Assembly: GCA_947385365.1 (NCBI GenBank)
Contig: CANDKT010000005.1
Coordinates: forward strand, 1 to 45,904
Reading direction: 5' to 3'
Origin: an uncultured Bacillota bacterium
GTDB taxonomy: Bacteria; Bacillota; Clostridia; Oscillospirales; Oscillospiraceae
Length of the DNA stretch: 45,904 nucleotides
A program made the translations under genes and the position numbers. A model generated the notes under the pieces. That model had not been told where the DNA came from. It saw nothing but the letters and a program-made list of their open reading frames with translations, and ran no database searches. Positions within the stretch are counted from its first letter, which is position 1, and every line of letters starts with the position of its first letter. Below are positions 38,795-45,904 of this stretch, piece after piece.

Positions 38795-38825
38795 AAGGAC
38801 CAACGCATTTGCGCCGGTCCTTTTT
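38795..38825 (+). terminator. Terminator after the sigma/anti-sigma operon
   Basis: AAGGACC (38795-38801) pairs with GGTCCTT (38816-38822), with an inner GC/GC pairing, followed by TTTAATAA. Between it and 39025 only the promoter described next is seen. Confidence 0.8.
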
Positions 38826-38925
38826 AATAAGCCGCCTTCCGTGTCTGCTGCCCCTGCGGGGGAACGTGGAGGTAAGAGAATTGCCGTTTCTTCCAGATAA
38901 CGGACAAAACGGGCGCGCGAGCGTC

Positions 38926-38954
38926 TTGACAGACCGTGAAAAATCCTGTACAAT
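38926..38954 (+). promoter_or_regulatory. Predicted strong promoter of the AMP-ligase gene
   Basis: TTGACA (38926-38931), exactly 17 bases, TACAAT (38949-38954). The leader to ATG 39026 is about 65 bases. Confidence 0.8.
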
Positions 38955-39025
38955 GCTTTAATGGTTTAAAGGTTGAAACCAGTAAAGAAACGCGGCCCAT
39001 CCCGCTTCGGAAAGGAACGAGCCTT

Positions 39026-40660
39026 ATGCCTATCACTGATCTGCTGGAACGTAACAGTAAACTTTACGGCGATGAGATCGCCTTGGTGGAGATCAACCCC
39101 GAAATCCAAGAACAACAGCGGGTGACTTGGAAGGAATACGAGCTGATCCAACCCTCCGCTTCCGCCCCCTACCGTAGGGAAATTACTTGGTCCGTCTTCG
39201 ACGAGAAAGCAAACCGTGTGGCAAATATGCTGCTGGGCCGGGGAATCCGGAAAGGTCAGAAGGTCGCCATACTCTTGATGAACTGCCTGGAATGGCTGCC
39301 CATCTACTTCGGCGTCCTCAAAACCGGCGCGATTGCCGTCCCCTTGAACTTCCGCTACACCGCCGACGAAATCGACTACTGTGTCAAACTCTCCGACGCC
39401 GACGTACTCTTCTTCGGCCCGGAGTTCATCGGCCGGGTGGAGAGCATCGCTCCCGCCTTGGGCCAAAACCGCCTGCTCTTCTTCGTCGGCGAAACCTGCC
39501 CCTCCTTTGCCGAAGACTACCTGCGGGCCACTGCCAACTGCTCCAGCGCCGCCCCCAAAATCCTGGTCGACGACGAGGACGAGGCCGCTATCTACTACTC
39601 CTCCGGCACCACCGGCTTCCCCAAAGCCATCCTCCTCAAACATACCGCCCTCATGCAGTCCGCGCGTATGGAAGCAATCCATCACGAAACCACTCACGAG
39701 GACGTCTTCCTGTGCATCCCGCCCCTGTACCATACCGGCGCAAAAATGCACTGGTTCGGATCGCTCTTCACCGGCGGAAAGGCCGTGCTGCTCAAGGGCA
39801 ACTCCCCCAAGGCGATCCTGGACGCCGTCAGTCAGGAACGCTGCTCCATCGTCTGGCTGCTGGTGCCTTGGGCCCAGGACATCCTCGCCGCGCTGGACCG
39901 CGGAGACCTGAACCTCCAAGATTACCAGCTGTCCCAGTGGCGGCTGATGCACATCGGCGCACAACCTGTGCCGCCCTCCCTCATCAAACACTGGCTGCAA
40001 TACTTCCCTGACCATAAGTACGACACCAATTACGGCTTGTCTGAGTGTACCGGTCCGGGCTGCGTCCACCTTGGCTTGGAAAATATCCGCAAAGTCGGCG
40101 CCATCGGCGTCCCAGGCTACGGCTGGAAGATCAAGATCGTCGATGAACAGAACGTCCCGGTCCAGCCGGGCGACGTGGGCGAACTGTGCGTCAAAGGCCC
40201 CGGCGTGATGGTGTGCTACTACCACAACCCCGAGGCGACCGCTGAAGTGCTGGAAAACGGTTGGCTCCACACCGGCGATATGGCCCGGCAGGATGAGGAC
40301 GGGTTCGTGTTCCTGGTGGACCGGAAAAAGGACGTCATCATCTCCGGCGGCGAGAACCTTTACCCCGTGCAGATCGAAGACTTCCTTGCCGCGTACCCGA
40401 AAGTCCACGACGTGGCCGTCATCGGACTGCCCGACAAACGCTTGGGCGAGATCGCCGCCGCCATCATTCAGGTCAAAGAGGGCATGACCTGCACCGAAAG
40501 CGAGATCAATCAGTTCTGCATGGACCTGCCCCGGTACAAGCGGCCCCGAAAGATCATCTTCGCGCCGGTGCCCCGGAACGCGACCGGGAAAATCGAAAAA
40601 CCAAAGCTGCGGGAAATCTACTGCGGCGTGCGCCTGGTCGAAGCTCAGAACCGTTCCTGA
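39026..40660 (+). CDS. AMP-dependent acyl-CoA synthetase / AMP-ligase
   Basis: 544-residue member of the ANL superfamily that activates a carboxylic acid as acyl-AMP and usually transfers it to CoA. Motifs are YYSSGTTGFPKAILL (P-loop), TNYGLSECTGPG, GWLHTGDMARQDEDGFVFLVDR (A8-type aspartate) and the C-terminal lysine in PRNATGKIEKPKL. The early insertion WKEYELIQPSASAPYRREIT separates two halves of the usual N-terminal signature. The chain length of the substrate cannot be told. ATG 39026 follows AAAGGAA; the frame is open to 38936 but spans the promoter. It has its own promoter and terminator, so is monocistronic. Confidence 0.92.
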   Translation: MPITDLLERNSKLYGDEIALVEINPEIQEQQRVTWKEYELIQPSASAPYRREITWSVFDEKANRVANMLLGRGIRKGQKVAILLMNCLEWLPIYFGVLKTGAIAVPLNFRYTADEIDYCVKLSDADVLFFGPEFIGRVESIAPALGQNRLLFFVGETCPSFAEDYLRATANCSSAAPKILVDDEDEAAIYYSSGTTGFPKAILLKHTALMQSARMEAIHHETTHEDVFLCIPPLYHTGAKMHWFGSLFTGGKAVLLKGNSPKAILDAVSQERCSIVWLLVPWAQDILAALDRGDLNLQDYQLSQWRLMHIGAQPVPPSLIKHWLQYFPDHKYDTNYGLSECTGPGCVHLGLENIRKVGAIGVPGYGWKIKIVDEQNVPVQPGDVGELCVKGPGVMVCYYHNPEATAEVLENGWLHTGDMARQDEDGFVFLVDRKKDVIISGGENLYPVQIEDFLAAYPKVHDVAVIGLPDKRLGEIAAAIIQVKEGMTCTESEINQFCMDLPRYKRPRKIIFAPVPRNATGKIEKPKLREIYCGVRLVEAQNRS

Positions 40661-40676
40661 ATACGTACCCGTCAGA

Positions 40677-40699
40677 AGGACAGCCGTTCCGGCTGTCCT
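40677..40699 (+). terminator. Terminator of the AMP-ligase gene
   Basis: AGGACAGCCG, a TTC loop, CGGCTGTCCT, then CCATTTTTTGG. Confidence 0.9.
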
Positions 40700-40953
40700 C
40701 CATTTTTTGGACGGGACCCGTCAGGCACATCGACCGCGGCTGCGCCGCCGTTTTCCGCGTAATGCAAAATTGCGCAAATCTGTGAAAGCGTTCCCACCCT
40801 CTGTGAAAGGCCAGGTTTCCGGGGCTTGGGAAGGAATGCCTGAAACCAGCCGTGAAAGTTCCCGCCCTATCGGAGCGCGTCAAAATGACAGATATTGGCA
40901 GGGGAAATCTCAAATTTAACTGTGCAAAATGGGGGGATTTCGCACAAATATGA
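40700..40953 (+). other. Intergenic region with three GTGAAAG repeats
   Basis: No gene is seen. CTGTGAAAG or CGTGAAAG occurs at 40780, 40801 and 40850; the first and third copies are followed by a similar TTCCC(A/G)CCCT tail. TGTGC ... GCACA (40921 and about 40942) brackets the region just before the promoter. Confidence 0.4.
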
Positions 40954-40983
40954 TTGACAAACCTGTGCTTTTGATGGTATATT
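40954..40983 (+). promoter_or_regulatory. Predicted promoter of the large secreted peptidase
   Basis: TTGACA (40954-40959), 18 bases, TATATT (40978-40983). The 5' untranslated region would be about 160 bases, unusually long for this window. Confidence 0.75.
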
Positions 40984-41007
40984 AGTACGGCGCAGAGATT
41001 GGGGCAT

Positions 41008-41062
41008 TTACGCTGCGTAAGGCCCGCTTGAGCGGGCCTGTCCTTGTGTTTGGACGCAAGGA
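41008..41062 (+). ncRNA. Structured 5' leader: three adjacent hairpins
   Basis: TTACGC-T-GCGTAA (41008-41020), GGCCCGCT-TG-AGCGGGCC (41021-41038) and TCCTTG ... CAAGGA (41041-41062) follow each other within the leader of the peptidase transcript. None carries a T tract, so they are not simple terminators. mRNA stability or a regulatory role is possible. No known riboswitch was recognised. Confidence 0.5.
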
Positions 41063-41151
41063 ATGCGCCTCAAAAACAGGAAGGAGGAAAATTCCCACAC
41101 CTGAATGGTAAACGCCTGTTTCTAGTTGAAAGGAAGTGCAAACAAAATAGT

Positions 41152-44100
41152 ATGAAGCATTACGGAAAGAAATTGCTCAGTCTGGCCCTGGTATTCTCCA
41201 TGCTGACCGGTTTGCTGGTCACCGGCGTCTCCGCCGCGGAGCCTCCGGCCGCCGAGCCGAAGGTCGAGACGGTCCAAAACGCCGTCCTGTACCAGATCAA
41301 AGAAGGTAAGCTGGAGTACAACGTGACTCACAGCGCCGAGATCGCGGACAACGCCGTGGTCAATGGCAGAGGAGGCGTCGCCTCCCTTGACGCTTTGCAG
41401 ACCGCTCTGGGCGTGGCCGACGCGCCTGAAGCTGTCCACGGCGTCGAAGTTGGCGAGCGTACTCTGAGCAGCAAAGCCTACTACGCCGACCTGACCCTCA
41501 CAGACGGTAAGATTACCAAGATCTCCGTAACTGGGGTTTCCCAACGTCCCGTTATCGGTATCTCTTGGAGCAGCAATACCGTCAGCGACTCCTATAAGGG
41601 TTTCGCCGAGGCTTATGAGCGCAACGGCGCTTACGCCGTCTACCTGCCGCAGCTGGAGACCGCGGAGGAAGCGCAGGAAGTCCTGAACCAAGTCGACGGC
41701 GTGTTCGTCACTGGCGGCGAAGATTGGGGTACCAATCTGTACACGCCTCCCGAACCGGCCTATCCTCATGGCACCACTGGTGTGAATGCGGCCCGTGATA
41801 CATCTGACATCAACCTGATGCAGCAGGCTATCGCGCTGGACGTTCCCATGTTCATGGTCTGCCGCGGCGAACAGGGCTTCAACATCGCGATGGGCGGCGG
41901 TCTGATTCAGGATATCCCCACCTACTTGGGTAAGCAGGTCCTGGAAGGCAAGATTGCCCCCGAACGCGTCACTCGCGTCGAAGGCGGCCTCACCGCTGAA
42001 GTGCAGAGGGCAATCGCCACAGCTAACAACACGACGGTTGACAAGCTGCCTGAGCTGCTGAAAACAGAGGTTCCTGACCCTGGCATCACAAGCTGGGTGC
42101 AGGACAGTGCTGGCAACTGGAGTCCGGTAACGACTCCGTGTACCGAAAACCACCTGCGCGTTTGGGTCGACGGCAATCGCCACAGCGGCGGTTCCTACCA
42201 CGATTTGAGCGCTGGCGTCAACAACGAGGAGTTCACCATCAAGGAAGGTTCCAAAGTCTACAACATCCTCACCGAAAACGGCATTGACATCTCCGAGGGC
42301 CTGAAGAACATCGCGACCGCCCATCACCAGGCGGTCAATCCCGACGCCCTGGCTCCCTCCGTGGAAGTCGTGGCTAAGTCTTCGGACGGCATCATCGAGG
42401 CCATCGAACACAAGACCGCGACCTTCGCCGTCGCCCTCCAGTGGCACCCTGAGCGCGACGCCCTGGGCGACAGCTCCACGGCAAACAACGCTGGCGTCGA
42501 CGTCGATCAGGACGCCTGCAACGCGTTCCTGCGCGCGCTGGTGGACGCCGCGGCTACTAAGAAAAACAACGTCAAGGTCAAGTTCGAGTACCCTGAGACC
42601 GTCAATCCGGCCGATGTCACCTTGACCGTCTTCGACGGCATCCCCTACTGGACCCAGAAGAACGGCGGCAACTCCGCTGAGTCCGTCATGGAAATGCTCA
42701 CCAATCCTACTCCCTCCTACTACGGCGACTACCCCGCCCTGAACGTCGTGGAACCCAACGAAGACGGCAGCTATACGCTGTCCGCGTTCGGCCCCGGCGC
42801 GTACTGCTACTTCGTCCGCCCCAACGCGGAGAACGTCGGCAAGTACTACAACATCATCAAAATGTTCATCGTTGACGAAGCTGATGTCGCCGCAGGCGAG
42901 CTGACCCTCACCGTTCGGACCGCCCCCAGCGCAGGCACCGGTTTCGAGACCGGCACCAATACCCCCGTCGGCGAAAACGGCGAGAAAGCCCCCGAGGGCT
43001 TCAATCAGGGTACCCAGCATATGGTCCCAATCGACGCCACCGACGAAATGATGAACACCCTTATGGGCGTCAGCGACCTGAAAGACGAGTATAAGGACAT
43101 CACCTTCACCACCCCCGCCTTCACTCGCGGCGAGTACCAGAAGGGTATGTATCAGGCAACGACCCAGAAGGAAATGGAGGACTTCATCGCCAAGTACGCC
43201 GAGACCAGCAGCTATATGCACGTCTACAGCGCAGGCACCACCTCCACTTACCACTATGACTACCCCGTCCTGGTCTTTACCAAGCAGAATATCCCCGAAA
43301 ACGCGACGATGGAACAGGCCGCCGAGATCATCAAGGCCGATAACAAGCCCATCATCTGGCAGCAGGCCCAGATCCATCCCTACGAGCCCGCCGCCGGTGA
43401 GAGCGCACTGGTCATGATTCAAGAACTGTGCGGCGCTTACGGCGAGAACATCCTGGACAAGATCAACGTCGTCATGATCCCCCGCGTCAATGTGGAAGGC
43501 GGCTTCCTGTTCTGGCGCGGCGATATCGACGGCGTCGATATGAACCGTGACCACCTGGCCGTCACAACGGAACAGACCGCTATGCTGCACGACGCCTACT
43601 ATCTGTTCCAGCCCCATATCGTCATCGACAACCATGAGTTCTTCTTCTCCGAGTTCGGCAACGTCGGCGACGCGGAACACTACAACATGAACGAGTTCCA
43701 AATCTCCGGCGCAACCAGCATGAACATCGACGAAGACGTCGTGAACCTGACCCTTGACGTTGTGGATAAGATCCACGTTGACCTGAAAGATAAGGGCTTC
43801 CGTCCCTACCACTACAACGCCACCAGCAACAACTGCATTGGCCGCGCCTACTACGGCCTGACCAACGCCATCTCCATCCTGATCGAAAGCCACGGCGCTG
43901 ACGGCGCTCTGTACGCCTTCCCGCGCCGCGTCGCCGGTCAGGTGCTGTCCACTAAGTCTATCTACGAGAGCGCCGCTGAAAAGGGCGACCAGATTGTTTC
44001 CGCCATCAACAGCGCCCGCGATGAGGTCATCAAAGAGGGCGCTACTTACGAAGAGGACGATATCCTCATCCTGTCCCAGAAAGGTTCCGGCAACAAACTC

Positions 44101-45904
44101 AGCCCCAGAACGCTGCCTTACTACCTGGCAGACGTCTACGGCAACTATGAGGAGTTCGTCGAGACCACCGACGGCATCATTAACGGTAAGATCATCCTTC
44201 AGGACACCATCAACCGTTCCCGTACCCGTCCCACCGCTTACGTGATCCCCGCTGACGTCCCCCAGATCAAGACCATCCTTGAGACCCTCGACCACCACGG
44301 CGCGGAATACTATATGCTGACCCCCGGTACTTCCGCAGTCCTGCAACAGTACTTCAAGGCAGAGAGCAACGCCGACCTGCGCGCCGAAGCGGAAGTCACC
44401 TTCGAAAAGGGCGCCTACGTGATCCCAATGGACCAGATGATGGGTAACGTACTCGGCATGATGCTGGAACCCGACGTCAACGACAACGGCAGATACAAGG
44501 GCACCTTGGTTCAGAGCGGTTACATGACCCACGACGAAACCACGATGAATTACCCCCTGTACCGCTACACCAAAGACAATCCCCGTGAAACTCTGGTGAG
44601 CAACAATACCGGTACGCTCAAAAACGCCATCCTGTACCAGGTCAACGACCAGGGTAAACTGGAGTACAATGTTACTTACGTCTCCGATATCGCCAAAGAC
44701 GTCAAAGTCAGCGGCGGCGGCGTCTCCTCCCTCGAGGACCTGACCGACGCGCTGGGTAAGGCCGACGCCCCCGAGGTCGTTCACGGCACCGATGTTGGCC
44801 GCCGCACCTTGAGCAGCACCGCCTACACAGCCGACCTGTCCTACGTCGGCAATACCATCACCGAAATCAAAATCGTCGACAAAAATGAACGCCCCGTCAT
44901 CGGTATCTCCTGGAAGAGCGACACCATCGGTTCCGATTACCAGGGCTTCGCCGAGGCTTATGAGCGCAACGGCGCTTACGCCGTCTACCTGCCGCAGCTG
45001 GAAAGCGCCGCGGATGCCAAGGAAGTCCTCAGAGAAGTCGACGGCGTGTTCGTCACTGGCGGCGAGGATTGGGGTACCAATCTGTACACACCTGCCGAGG
45101 AACCCTATCCCCACGGCACCTCCGGCGTGAACGAAGCCCGCGACACCTCCGATATCAACCTGATGCAACAGGCAATCGAACTGGACGTCCCCATGTTCAT
45201 GGTCTGCCGCGGCGAACAGGGCTTCAATATCGCGATGGGCGGCGGCCTGATCCAGGATATCCCCACCTACTTGGGCAAGAAAGTCCTGGCCGGTGAGATC
45301 GCTCCTGAACGCGTCACCCGCGTGGAAGGCGGCCTTACCGCTGAGGTGCAGCAGGCTATCGCAACAGCCAACAATACAACCGTTGATAAGCTGCCTGAAC
45401 TTCTGCAAACCGTCGTTCCTGACCCCGGTATCACGAACTGGGTGCAGGACAGCACTGGCAACTGGAAACCCGAAACGACTCCGTGCGAGGAACCCCACCT
45501 GCGCGTCTGGGTCGACGGCAACCGGCACAGCGGCGGTTCCTACCACGACCTGGCCGCTGGTGTTGACAACGAGACCTTTACCATTAAGAAAGACTCCAAG
45601 GTCTACGACATCCTCACCGAAAACGGCATCGACATTTCCAACGGCTTGAAGAACGTCGCAACTGCCCACCATCAGGCGGTCAATCCCGACGCTCTGGCTC
45701 CCTCCGTGACCATCACGGCCATGTCCTCCGACGGTATCGTCGAGGCCATTGAACACAACACCGCAACCTACGCCGTCGGCGTGCAGTGGCACCCCGAACG
45801 CGACGCCCTGGGCGACAGCGATACCGCAAACCGCGCCGGCGTCGACGTCGATCAGGACGCCTGCAACGCCTTCCTCCGCGCCCTGGTCAACGCCGCGATC
45901 GACA
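41152..45904 (+). CDS. Giant secreted peptidase-like protein: C26 amidohydrolase - M14-like - C26 (partial)
   Basis: The frame opens at ATG 41152 and has no stop to the window edge, giving at least 1584 residues. A signal peptide (KKLLSLALVFSMLTGLLVTG, then VSAAE) starts the protein. Unit 1 has a gamma-glutamyl-hydrolase (peptidase C26) domain about 132-445 with nucleophile C237 (MVCRGEQGFN) and H432/E434 (QWHPE). Residues about 735-930 resemble a zinc carboxypeptidase (M14): H742-PY-E745, the VNVEGG ... VDMNRD region, H828 (IDNHE) and E912 (IESHG). Unit 2 repeats the C26 domain with C1352 and H1547/E1549. The ribosome site AAAGGAAG is 15 bases upstream. Codons end mostly in C, suggesting high expression. 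The role is likely cleavage of gamma-glutamyl or peptidoglycan peptides outside the cell. Confidence 0.82.
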   Translation, partial: MKHYGKKLLSLALVFSMLTGLLVTGVSAAEPPAAEPKVETVQNAVLYQIKEGKLEYNVTHSAEIADNAVVNGRGGVASLDALQTALGVADAPEAVHGVEVGERTLSSKAYYADLTLTDGKITKISVTGVSQRPVIGISWSSNTVSDSYKGFAEAYERNGAYAVYLPQLETAEEAQEVLNQVDGVFVTGGEDWGTNLYTPPEPAYPHGTTGVNAARDTSDINLMQQAIALDVPMFMVCRGEQGFNIAMGGGLIQDIPTYLGKQVLEGKIAPERVTRVEGGLTAEVQRAIATANNTTVDKLPELLKTEVPDPGITSWVQDSAGNWSPVTTPCTENHLRVWVDGNRHSGGSYHDLSAGVNNEEFTIKEGSKVYNILTENGIDISEGLKNIATAHHQAVNPDALAPSVEVVAKSSDGIIEAIEHKTATFAVALQWHPERDALGDSSTANNAGVDVDQDACNAFLRALVDAAATKKNNVKVKFEYPETVNPADVTLTVFDGIPYWTQKNGGNSAESVMEMLTNPTPSYYGDYPALNVVEPNEDGSYTLSAFGPGAYCYFVRPNAENVGKYYNIIKMFIVDEADVAAGELTLTVRTAPSAGTGFETGTNTPVGENGEKAPEGFNQGTQHMVPIDATDEMMNTLMGVSDLKDEYKDITFTTPAFTRGEYQKGMYQATTQKEMEDFIAKYAETSSYMHVYSAGTTSTYHYDYPVLVFTKQNIPENATMEQAAEIIKADNKPIIWQQAQIHPYEPAAGESALVMIQELCGAYGENILDKINVVMIPRVNVEGGFLFWRGDIDGVDMNRDHLAVTTEQTAMLHDAYYLFQPHIVIDNHEFFFSEFGNVGDAEHYNMNEFQISGATSMNIDEDVVNLTLDVVDKIHVDLKDKGFRPYHYNATSNNCIGRAYYGLTNAISILIESHGADGALYAFPRRVAGQVLSTKSIYESAAEKGDQIVSAINSARDEVIKEGATYEEDDILILSQKGSGNKLSPRTLPYYLADVYGNYEEFVETTDGIINGKIILQDTINRSRTRPTAYVIPADVPQIKTILETLDHHGAEYYMLTPGTSAVLQQYFKAESNADLRAEAEVTFEKGAYVIPMDQMMGNVLGMMLEPDVNDNGRYKGTLVQSGYMTHDETTMNYPLYRYTKDNPRETLVSNNTGTLKNAILYQVNDQGKLEYNVTYVSDIAKDVKVSGGGVSSLEDLTDALGKADAPEVVHGTDVGRRTLSSTAYTADLSYVGNTITEIKIVDKNERPVIGISWKSDTIGSDYQGFAEAYERNGAYAVYLPQLESAADAKEVLREVDGVFVTGGEDWGTNLYTPAEEPYPHGTSGVNEARDTSDINLMQQAIELDVPMFMVCRGEQGFNIAMGGGLIQDIPTYLGKKVLAGEIAPERVTRVEGGLTAEVQQAIATANNTTVDKLPELLQTVVPDPGITNWVQDSTGNWKPETTPCEEPHLRVWVDGNRHSGGSYHDLAAGVDNETFTIKKDSKVYDILTENGIDISNGLKNVATAHHQAVNPDALAPSVTITAMSSDGIVEAIEHNTATYAVGVQWHPERDALGDSDTANRAGVDVDQDACNAFLRALVNAAID
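41278..45904 (+). repeat. Large internal direct repeat of the peptidase gene
   Basis: Unit 1 begins at the Asn codon 41278 and unit 2 at 44623. Corresponding landmarks (Asn-Ala start, RPVIGISW, nucleophile Cys, QWHPE) are all 3345 bases (1115 codons) apart. Parts are near identical at DNA level, for example 41603 onward against 44948 onward. The second unit runs off the edge at 45904, so whether it also contains an M14 part is not visible. Confidence 0.85.

Noticed and set aside
38966-40408. Minus-strand open frame of 480 codons opposite the AMP-ligase
   Set aside because: Shadow of the AMP-ligase gene; no ribosome site or domain.
41122-45792. Very long minus-strand open frame of 1556 codons
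   Set aside because: It is the shadow of the plus-strand peptidase gene. The plus-strand product has a signal peptide, recognisable catalytic motifs and a ribosome site, while the minus-strand product has low-complexity Val/Gly/Asp composition and no recognisable domain; C-rich codon ends remove stop codons from the reverse frame.

Overview
The window looks like chromosomal DNA from a Gram-positive, low-oxygen Clostridia member, most likely Oscillospiraceae/Ruminococcaceae. This is inferred from AGGAGG-type ribosome sites, frequent TTG starts, a YmdB phosphodiesterase, a lipoteichoic-acid-synthase-like enzyme, a YhaO/YhaN pair, a GC-rich core and no outer-membrane genes. No rRNA, tRNA, CRISPR array or transposase was recognised. 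GC-rich housekeeping blocks alternate with more AT-rich accessory islands.

Layout. 1-1.4 kb: start of a PspC-domain gene and a DEAD-box RNA helicase (minus). 1.5-5.5 kb: a tightly overlapping four-gene operon (XRE-PIN-ankyrin protein, radical SAM enzyme, kinase-HAD fusion, phosphoribosyltransferase) behind an array of TGTGCA motifs; this is the best candidate for an undescribed system. 5.5-6.5 kb: terminators, a degenerate duplication and signal peptidase I. 6.6-15.5 kb: a SWIM zinc-finger gene, then a pPIWI-RE-type defence operon (REase-like nuclease, DinG-like Fe-S helicase, pPIWI-RE protein) whose last gene is cut by an in-frame TAA. 15.7-29.9 kb: core genes: NagZ-like glycosidase, rimI-GNAT-tsaD, LTA-synthase-like protein, ymdB, yhaO, yhaN-like, rhomboid, serA, a CLC-F-like channel and serC. 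30.0-32.6 kb: AT-rich island with a hypothetical gene, a zinc-ribbon/TPR-like repeat protein and a small membrane protein. 32.7-36.3 kb: MATE transporter, then a two-gene ATPase/DUF4276 (TOPRIM-like) module that resembles defence pairs. 36.5-38.7 kb: an ECF sigma/anti-sigma pair behind a secreted protein that shares the anti-sigma protein's C-terminal domain. 39.0-40.7 kb: AMP-dependent acyl-CoA synthetase-like ligase. 41.0-45.9 kb: a very large secreted peptidase-like protein running off the right edge, made of a C26-type amidohydrolase unit, an M14 carboxypeptidase-like unit and a second C26 unit exactly 1115 codons after the first.

How genes work together. The four-gene operon pairs enzymes able to make or trim a nucleotide-like molecule with a regulator that carries an apparently intact PIN ribonuclease site. 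The pPIWI-RE operon follows the published nuclease-helicase-PIWI three-gene layout and has a promoter followed by a terminator in its leader. SerA and SerC supply two steps of serine synthesis but are separated by an oppositely oriented channel gene. Functions are read from motifs and remembered family knowledge; no search was run.
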